From Oleiphilus messinensis (GTDB lineage: Bacteria > Pseudomonadota > Gammaproteobacteria > Pseudomonadales > Oleiphilaceae): a stretch of DNA of 64,000 nt. The DNA lies in assembly GCF_002162375.1 (NCBI RefSeq), contig NZ_CP021425.1, positions 1 through 64,000 on the forward strand, written 5' to 3'. The position numbers and the translations under genes are program-made. The notes under the pieces are model-generated. The model saw only the letters and a list, made by a program, of their open reading frames with translations. It had not been told where the DNA came from and did no database searches. Positions 58,471-64,000 of this stretch are shown piece by piece. Position 1 is the stretch's first letter. Every line of letters starts with the position of its first letter.

Positions 58471-58684
58471 CAGGGCAACCTAGCAATAAATGATCAATTT
58501 GATCGTGTTGCAATCAATTCACGATCATACAAGAACGACTCAAAGCAAAAGGGCTTGTTGCTCTCCGAGGAGCATTGAATAATCTATTGGATTCCATTCA
58601 AAATGGCTTGTGACTGAGTATTTTTCAACTTAAACGTTCAAATAACGTTCAATCAAATTGATCATTTATTGCTAGGTTGCCCTG
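58471..58684. mobile_element. 214-bp MITE with 33-bp inverted repeats
   Basis: Terminal arms at 58471-58503 and 58652-58684 are perfect inverted repeats of 33 bp beginning CAGGGCAACCTAGCAATAAA. The direct repeat GCCCCCGGTT flanks it at 58461-58470 and 58685-58694, a 10-bp target duplication. The interior has no coding frame. The long arms, small size and duplication define a miniature element dependent on another transposase; a duplication near 10 bp would suit an IS4-like donor, but the donor is not in the window. Confidence 0.93.
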
Positions 58685-59127
58685 GCCCCCGGTTTCAACA
58701 AACCGTTATCCCGGCGGGTAATCTTGTGGGCACGGCCGAAGAAATATCACGCTTTTTTCAGATGATGCTGGATGATGGCATGTATCAGGGCAAGCAGGTT
58801 TGTAAACCGCTTACGGTTCGCCGAGCGACGCAGGAATTCGGAGCCCTGCAGTTTGACCGAACGCTGATGTTACCGATGCGCTATAGTGCCGGGATGATGT
58901 TGGGCGGAGAGCCATTCGGATTTTGGGGGCCACAGAGCGGAAAAGCCTATGGACACCTCGGATTAATCAATAAACTGTGCTGGGCAGATCCGGAGCGGGA
59001 CATTTCTGTGGCGCTTCTGACGAATGGCATTCCAATCGTAGCGCACCATATTCCATCGTTGATTAATTTTGTACTGACCGTGGGGCGCAACTGCAGCAAG
59101 TTACATAATTTGAGTGAAGCGGCTTGA
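58685..59127 (+). pseudogene. Serine hydrolase, 3' part, separated by the insertions
   Basis: After the MITE the frame reads PRFQQTVIPAGNLVGTAEEISRFFQMMLDDG and continues with FGFWGPQSGKAYGHLGLINKLCWADPERDISVALLTNG, the C-terminal part of the same hydrolase family (HLG/F as the third active-site region). It joins the family pattern where the 5' part ends, so the two are one gene broken by at least two events. The 35 bases between IS607 and MITE contain a stop in this frame. Confidence 0.85.
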
Positions 59128-59242
59128 TGCGGCTTTAAGATTGTGTTCTCTGCAGTGTCTTGATTTGCTAAAGGGCGTACAGAACGTATTGGCTTCTGAT
59201 CTGTACGCTTCAGGTTGAACTTCGCGTTTGAATTAATGGTTG

Positions 59243-59599
59243 TTATTTGAAGTCACCGGAACTGTGGTTTTGCTGATCCAGAATTTTCACAACTTCAGTG
59301 ATACTTTCATGCAAATCCAGGCGCGAACTGGTCCGCAAAACGATATTCTCCGACTGGTCGCTCAGGCTTTCCAGTTTAGCCTTTAGATGTCGTATACCTT
59401 CGGTAATGATTTCATAAGGATAGTGATGATCCTGGATGCTTAACTTGTTCAGTTCACTCAATTCGTGATGGAGAATACTGATGATATCGTATACGAAGTC
59501 TTTATGAGCCAGAGTCGACGTTTCCCAGTAAGCATTATCGAGGAGTTCGTTCAAAGTTAAGAATTCGCGGAGTGCATCAGCTATTGTCGCTGAACTCAT
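59243..59599 (-). CDS. Small helical protein of unknown function
   Basis: 118 residues, acidic and helical: ADALREFLTLNELLDNAYW, DIISILHHELSELNKLSIQDHHYPYEIITEGIRHLKAKLESLSDQ. No family recognised. Not linked in operon with other genes; another short frame overlapping it upstream (59577-59768) is not credible. Confidence 0.6.
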   Translation of the reverse strand: MSSATIADALREFLTLNELLDNAYWETSTLAHKDFVYDIISILHHELSELNKLSIQDHHYPYEIITEGIRHLKAKLESLSDQSENIVLRTSSRLDLHESITEVVKILDQQNHSSGDFK

Positions 59600-59791
59600 A
59601 GTCTGTCCCTTTGTCCAAATTGGTGTCTAGTAAGAATAGCAAAGCACCATAAGCAACTTTTGTCGAATTTTGTGCTGCTGAAAGATACACATGAAGCAGT
59701 TGTAATGCGCCCGAAACTTGATTAAGGGTCAATTGTATAGCAAAATAGGTTAAAAAATAATCTGACACAGGATAACAAGGATGTACTGGTT

Positions 59792-59992
59792 ATGGAATCG
59801 CCGATCAAATCACTTTATTACGACGAAGTAAAACACAACCTCAAAGCGAAATTACATCAGGAAGTAATGGAATTGGAAGAACGGGTTCGGTTGCTTCGTG
59901 GTTCAAACAGCAAGAATCGTGATCTGATGATCTCGACATATCAGCGTATTATCGAAAACAAGCAGCACTTTATGCGTTCCTGTAATTTATAA
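59792..59992 (+). CDS. 66-residue coiled-coil protein A
   Basis: Short protein MESPIKSLYYDEVKH..., with a predicted coiled coil LKAKLHQEVMELEERVRLLR and a C-terminal helix. It aligns without gaps, weakly, to the 66-residue protein at 61123 (L-x-Q-E, E-x2-E, L-R, N, N-x-Q). No clear ribosome site better than AAGGATG is present. Function unknown. Confidence 0.55.
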   Translation: MESPIKSLYYDEVKHNLKAKLHQEVMELEERVRLLRGSNSKNRDLMISTYQRIIENKQHFMRSCNL

Positions 59993-60078
59993 ACAGGTGT
60001 TAAGACATCTTGGCGCTAAGACGTTGGGGAAGTTAACCCCCAGGAGGCCGTCCGGCTGATTTTACTTTAGAATTACCG

Positions 60079-60084
60079 TATAAT
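60079..60084 (+). promoter_or_regulatory. Candidate -10 box upstream of the disordered protein gene
   Basis: TATAAT in an AT-rich region, about 130 bases before the gene. The matching -35 (CTGATT, 60056-60061, 17-base spacing) is weak. Confidence 0.35.
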
Positions 60085-60213
60085 AGGTTATATTTTAATC
60101 AAGCGCTCGATGAATCATATAACTTCGGGCGTGTTTGTGTCAGGTGACAAGATCAAGTACGAGTAGTTGTACTTTAATCGAGTTTCACGATTGAGTGTTC
60201 TGGAAGGTGTGTG

Positions 60214-60882
60214 ATGGCAGAAGTAGGTGCTTTGAACAATCAAAGGTTGGGGTACCCCAATCCAGCGCTTGCTGATCGTAACAGTGATGCGGCGCGGGAC
60301 GGACGGCGTTCTGTTAGCCAGTTTGAAAGTCCTGATTTAACTCAAAATGATACAATTGACCGTGGCAATGCGCCATCGCCGTTAAACAATGGTTCTGCCA
60401 ATACGGTAAACGCAACTAACGGTAGTAGTGATTCCAATGCCGCACGGCGTGCCGCGCAGGATGGTGAGGCGTTTGATCGAGCTGAAGCGAATGTGCAAGC
60501 GTTAAGGTCGTCAGAAGATCAGACCGAAGCACGCCGAGAAGCGAATTTACAAGAAACTGCGGCTGCGTTTGAGCGTCAGTTGCAACGATCGGCTTTGGAG
60601 CGCGCATCATCTGAACGGATTCAGCAGGAAGAACAGGTTGAGGCCCAACAACAAGCTGAAGTAGTCAATGTTGCTCCACCGGCGCAATCTTTGGCAAGAC
60701 AGGATCCGGAAAGCGTGGAATCGAATGAAACGGATAGTCCCTCTGGACAGGCTTCAGGGACAACTGGAGTTGAAGTTCCCGAGCAGAGTCGGGAAAATGA
60801 TGCCTTTAGCGATATTCGTGAACGGATTACCAGTGAAACCGCGGAAAGTGCCTTGGGTCTGAACGTGAATACTGTCTCGTAG
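60214..60882 (+). CDS. Low-complexity, probably disordered protein
   Basis: 222 residues, rich in Ser, Asn, Ala, Glu and Gln, with a helical central part (AQDGEAFDRAEANVQALRSSEDQTEARREANLQETAAAFERQLQRSALERASSERIQQEEQVEAQQQAEV, about 86-155). No signal peptide, enzyme motif or membrane segment. ATG 60214 has GGAAGG upstream. It is followed by a good terminator. Function unknown; similar Gln/Glu/Ala-rich helices occur in scaffolds. Confidence 0.65.
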   Translation: MAEVGALNNQRLGYPNPALADRNSDAARDGRRSVSQFESPDLTQNDTIDRGNAPSPLNNGSANTVNATNGSSDSNAARRAAQDGEAFDRAEANVQALRSSEDQTEARREANLQETAAAFERQLQRSALERASSERIQQEEQVEAQQQAEVVNVAPPAQSLARQDPESVESNETDSPSGQASGTTGVEVPEQSRENDAFSDIRERITSETAESALGLNVNTVS

Positions 60883-60913
60883 TTGCTTTAAGCTCATCTG
60901 CTAAACAAAAACA

Positions 60914-60940
60914 CAGCGTCTTCGGACGCTGTTTTTGTTT
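60914..60940 (+). terminator. Rho-independent terminator with a TTCG loop
   Basis: Stem CAGCGTC/GACGCTG (60914-60920 and 60925-60931) with the stable TTCG tetraloop and a TTTTTGTTTT tail. Confidence 0.9.
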
Positions 60941-61122
60941 TGGTTGACCGTGATTAAGCCTGAATGTCCTGATAGGTTATGGCCTGCGAATTACCGCCTC
61001 CCACGTTAAGATTTACACTTTGAAACAAAGGTGAACATATTCTTACGGCAGAGTGTTAACCAGTGCCGTTGTGGGCTGAAAAAAATGTATATTCTGTTCA
61101 TATATTGAGCAGGGGACGTGAC

Positions 61123-61323
61123 ATGACAACGACACTAGAAGCCCAGCGGGAAAAGTTAGAGCAGGAAATTCAGGAAGCATACGAACAGCTTGAGATGTTG
61201 CGGCAACAACCTTGTCCCAACTTCAAAATACTGAATTATTACACTGATGTGGTGGCGCGCAACACGCAGTTAGTTGAAATGATTGATTGCCACATTTTTG
61301 ACCGGACACAGAGCGTTCAGTAA
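61123..61323 (+). CDS. 66-residue coiled-coil protein B
   Basis: Short protein beginning MTTTLEAQREKLEQEIQEAY, with coiled-coil register (LEQEIQEAYEQLEMLRQQ) and CPNFKILNYYTDVVARNTQLVEMID. AGGGG 7 bases before ATG 61123 supports the start; the frame is open further upstream. Distant paralogue of the 59792 protein by gapless alignment (see findings). Function unknown. Confidence 0.6.
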   Translation: MTTTLEAQREKLEQEIQEAYEQLEMLRQQPCPNFKILNYYTDVVARNTQLVEMIDCHIFDRTQSVQ

Positions 61324-61378
61324 TTGTGAATCGATCTGGTCCAGAACAGATGATGTGTTTCTGTTTCTATGCCTATTA

Positions 61379-62545
61379 TTAGTTGAAGGCGCGATTCAAC
61401 ACCGGAGTGCCAATATAGGTTTCCAGCGGTTCAGCATCTAACGTGTCATAGTTAGGGTCTTCATAATTTACGACTTCCCATTCCGGATTATCTGAAACGA
61501 ATTGACTGTCCCTCTGCAGTTGGCGAATCGAGCTGATAAGCTCTTCTGACGGGTCGAACAAGATCGTTCCGTTTGTCAGAGTCTCACCATTCAAAGTGGT
61601 TGCACAAGCTGTTGAACCCTCCGTGCAACGCCATTCGAGTGCATCGATAAACGAAGACGTATAAATACTGACTTCAGTGCTGGAATAATCAATGACGAAC
61701 TTCAAGCGCTTGACAGGGTCTACGCTCGGTGCAGGTGTGAAAGCCTCTTCATCGGCGTATTCTGCGGTGTCGCTGTTATGGGTGAGGAAATCTTTTTCGA
61801 TCGTTGCGCTGGCGGTATCATTCGTGGCGAAGGAACCGATCAATGTCCATGGGGTATCGTAGCCTTGTGCTGCAAATGTGCTTGCCGAATAAGTAGCTGA
61901 ACTGAATGTAGCACCAGTTTGCAGTGATAGATTGTCATCGACAGGGCTGCCATCCTGAGTGGAGGTGGTTTCTACAATAGTGCGGGTTACAAAGTCGCCA
62001 TTTGGGTTTGTACTGTTTACGCTATTTCGGAAGTCGATGGTATATCGATATTCCAGTTCACTGTCTTCAGCTTGTATAAAAACGCCCCTGTTGCCAACAA
62101 TATGATTATTGTTGTAGACGCAGCTTACATCGTCAGCAATACTTTGCTGAATCATGCGGCGACCATCGTTGATATTTGCAATTTCGTCATTGGCGATTGC
62201 TTCTTCGATCAGATCTAATGGATTGTTATAACTGTTAACAGAGGCTGGGTCACCGCTGGCACCTGTTGCCACCATAATTTTCTCGGTCAGAAACGCCAGT
62301 AACAGCTGCCCTGATTCAGATTGGCTTCCATCACTGGCCCGTGAGCCCTTCAGGAAGTCATCGAAGTAAGTTCGCGACAAATTTTCAGTAACGCGAAATG
62401 TTCCCCTGCCGTAGTTCACTCTCAGCGACGGGTCTGAACAACTACTGGGTTCCACGCTTGGCCCGGAGGAGCCGCATCCGGTTAATACCAGAGTCATGGG
62501 AACACCGATGACCAAAGACAGTACTGATTTGGGGAAAGAAGGCAT
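61379..62545 (-). CDS. Exported lipoprotein of unknown function
   Basis: 388 residues with a lipoprotein signal ending LVLTGC (lipobox, about 19-24), so anchored in a membrane. After it come SGPSVEPSS and a long mature part rich in Ser, Thr, Asn and Asp with several Cys. No known domain. ATG 62545 is chosen because AGGA lies 7 bases upstream, versus 1 base for the ATG two codons earlier. Confidence 0.75.
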   Translation of the reverse strand: MPSFPKSVLSLVIGVPMTLVLTGCGSSGPSVEPSSCSDPSLRVNYGRGTFRVTENLSRTYFDDFLKGSRASDGSQSESGQLLLAFLTEKIMVATGASGDPASVNSYNNPLDLIEEAIANDEIANINDGRRMIQQSIADDVSCVYNNNHIVGNRGVFIQAEDSELEYRYTIDFRNSVNSTNPNGDFVTRTIVETTSTQDGSPVDDNLSLQTGATFSSATYSASTFAAQGYDTPWTLIGSFATNDTASATIEKDFLTHNSDTAEYADEEAFTPAPSVDPVKRLKFVIDYSSTEVSIYTSSFIDALEWRCTEGSTACATTLNGETLTNGTILFDPSEELISSIRQLQRDSQFVSDNPEWEVVNYEDPNYDTLDAEPLETYIGTPVLNRAFN

Positions 62546-62825
62546 GATCATTCCTGATAGCAAGGGTTAATAACTGTAACTACCGTACAGTTTTATGCAG
62601 TTCTCGCAAGCATTATTGTAAATTCTTGCGAACCATAACCCATTATTGTCATTACGAAATTGGGACAATTGCTGCTCCCAGTAGGGTGCTCGCATCGTGT
62701 TGGTCTTTTGAGTTGGATTCTACTGCGCACAGAGCACTGCAATTGTTGTCGTTTCAGTCTATAGTAAACGATGGGACAGAGTTTTTCTGAGTATTTTTTC
62801 ATCAAATACATGGGTTTGATTTCGG

Positions 62826-64000
62826 GTGCATTGTCGCAATCCATATTTCCAGGCGAGTGGCTACACGCTTTGGACACTGCTGATTTTCTTCGGGCTCGTT
62901 ATGTTGTGGCCGGGGTCATATGGAAATGCTAACGAGCTATCTAGTGTGCCAATTGGTCCGCAAGTCCGGATAGACCTCTATGATGAGATTCCAGAATATG
63001 ATTTAAATCAGCGTTTACGATATTTCGAGGATCACCCCGGTACACTCACGATTGATGAGGTGATCAAGCGGGACGCGTCCATTCCATTCAAATTCAATCC
63101 TGAAGGGCCACTGAGCTTCGGCTATACCGGGGCAGCAATCTGGGTCAGGCTACCGATGGAATACAAAGGCAGTTTTCCGAAGCGGGAGTATTGGTTAGAG
63201 CTGGATTTGCCGCTATTGGATATTGCTGATGTATTTGTTGTTGATGAACAGGGTAATTATCAACAGTTTCGAAGTGGTTACGAAGTACCTATTTCCCAGC
63301 GTTATATCCCTAACCCCAGCTTTGTTTTCCCAATCAAACTCGAAAAACACAAGCCTGTGGTCACTTATGTCCGGATAAAAAGTGACTTTACGATCCATAT
63401 ACCAATGACGCTCTGGACCGAAAAAGGATTTTCCGAGCATGTTGCTCTGGTGGAACTGTTTTACGGCATTTTCCTGGGCAGCATGGCGATCATGATCAGT
63501 TACAACTTTTTTGTATTCTGGACCGTTCGGGAAAAAGCCTATTTCTTTTACGTGTTTTATATCGTCGGATATCTGTTGTTCACGACGACGGAGCGGGTGC
63601 ACGGTTTGCAGATGTTTGGTGATATCCCCGAGATGTTCCACCGTCGTTATTTGGCCATCTACATCTGGCTAGCCTGGACCGGGGCATTTCTGATGCTGCG
63701 TTATTTCGTGAATTCGCCCAAAAATGCTCCGGATATGGATCGTATTATCAAGGTGCTGGCTCAGGCATCGGTTTTGTCTCTGATCCTGTCTTCGATGGTG
63801 GAAATCGTTGTTGCCATTCAATGGGCTGTTGTGGGTACCATTTTCTGTACTGTAGTGATTACCTGGTTTGGCTACAGTGCGATGGTTCGAGGATTCCCGG
63901 GGGCGCAGTTGTATTTTGTTGCCTGGATACTTAATTTCGGTGGGGTTGGTGTCTATGGCTTGGCCGTCACGGGAAATTTGCCCTGGAATTTGTTAACCGC
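62826..64000 (+). CDS. 7TMR-DISM-type receptor, 5' part (runs off the window)
   Basis: An open frame to the window end with no stop. Signal peptide (hydrophobic TLLIFFGLVMLWPG, then NANELSS), a periplasmic domain of the 7TMR-DISMED2 type (AAIWVRLPMEYKG, YWLELDLPLLDIADVFVVDEQG, YVRIKSDFTIHIPMTLW) and then several membrane helices (VELFYGIFLGSMAIMISYNFFVF, FYVFYIVGYLLFTTT). The part seen ends inside the seven-helix domain; a GGDEF or histidine-kinase output is usual beyond it but not visible. The first possible start is GTG 62826; the true start is uncertain. Confidence 0.8.
   Translation, partial: MHCRNPYFQASGYTLWTLLIFFGLVMLWPGSYGNANELSSVPIGPQVRIDLYDEIPEYDLNQRLRYFEDHPGTLTIDEVIKRDASIPFKFNPEGPLSFGYTGAAIWVRLPMEYKGSFPKREYWLELDLPLLDIADVFVVDEQGNYQQFRSGYEVPISQRYIPNPSFVFPIKLEKHKPVVTYVRIKSDFTIHIPMTLWTEKGFSEHVALVELFYGIFLGSMAIMISYNFFVFWTVREKAYFFYVFYIVGYLLFTTTERVHGLQMFGDIPEMFHRRYLAIYIWLAWTGAFLMLRYFVNSPKNAPDMDRIIKVLAQASVLSLILSSMVEIVVAIQWAVVGTIFCTVVITWFGYSAMVRGFPGAQLYFVAWILNFGGVGVYGLAVTGNLPWNLLT

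Noticed and set aside
59577-59768. 63-codon minus-strand frame ahead of the 118-residue gene
   Set aside because: It overlaps the start of that gene and shows no conserved pattern.
62593-62877. 94-codon minus-strand frame between the lipoprotein and receptor genes
   Set aside because: Odd composition, no ribosome site, and it overlaps the start of the receptor gene.

Overview
The window is chromosomal DNA from a gammaproteobacterium, most likely Pseudomonadales/Oceanospirillales-like. The backbone follows the gene order known from the Pseudomonas origin region: dnaA, dnaN, recF, gyrB, plsC-type acyltransferase, gmhB, glyS, glyQ, trkH, trkA, rsmB, fmt, def, LysM gene, dprA, tsaC, hemF, aroE. 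Small genes typical of that group (PA4642-like, yheV) agree. The species is not identified here.

Layout. 0.1-4.2 kb: dnaA, dnaN and an ABC1/UbiB-type kinase gene sitting where recF is expected, closed by a strong terminator. 4.2-11.6 kb: an island poor in genes and rich in insertion sequences (an IS1380-type element, a decayed IS481 remnant, an ISNCY-like element with repeat arrays at its ends, and about 1.4 kb without recognisable genes). It separates dnaN from recF-gyrB. Three perfect parS-type sites (16-bp palindrome TGTTCCACGTGGAACA) lie just before and inside recF, so this is probably also the chromosome-segregation centromere region. 15.3-28.6 kb: an accessory block between gyrB and the plsC gene. 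It holds a HEAT/TPR/DUF2314 cluster on the minus strand, a small tyrosine-phosphatase gene, a three-gene nucleic-acid repair operon (RNA ligase, HD-Pnk kinase/phosphoesterase, second RNA ligase), three GNAT acetyltransferases, an AhpD-like gene divergent from an AraC regulator, a cold-shock gene, a DUF4166 gene and rsgA.

28.7-45.1 kb: ordinary core genes for lipid and LPS-heptose synthesis, glycyl-tRNA synthetase, potassium uptake (TrkAH), translation initiation (fmt, def), rRNA methylation, transformation (dprA), tRNA t6A synthesis, haem and shikimate pathways. 45.2-55 kb: a MotA/MotB-type stator pair whose start codon lies in an 11-bp tandem repeat, small heat-shock protein, gamma-carbonic anhydrase, oligopeptidase A, a Sco-type copper chaperone, and two signalling proteins (PAS plus degenerate GGDEF; HD-GYP).

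55.2-59.1 kb: a serine hydrolase gene broken by an IS607-type element (serine recombinase TnpA plus a large TnpB lacking an obvious zinc finger) and, 35 bases further on, by a 214-bp MITE with 33-bp perfect inverted repeats and 10-bp target duplications. 59.2-64 kb: small unknown genes, including two 66-residue coiled-coil proteins that look like distant paralogues on either side of a disordered protein, a lipoprotein, and the 5' part of a 7TMR-DISM-type receptor that runs off the window.

The best candidate for an under-described functional system is the RNA-ligase/HD-Pnk/RNA-ligase operon. The most informative structural signals are the parS cluster in the split replication operon, the repeat-array ends of the ISNCY-like element, and the double insertion in the serine hydrolase gene.
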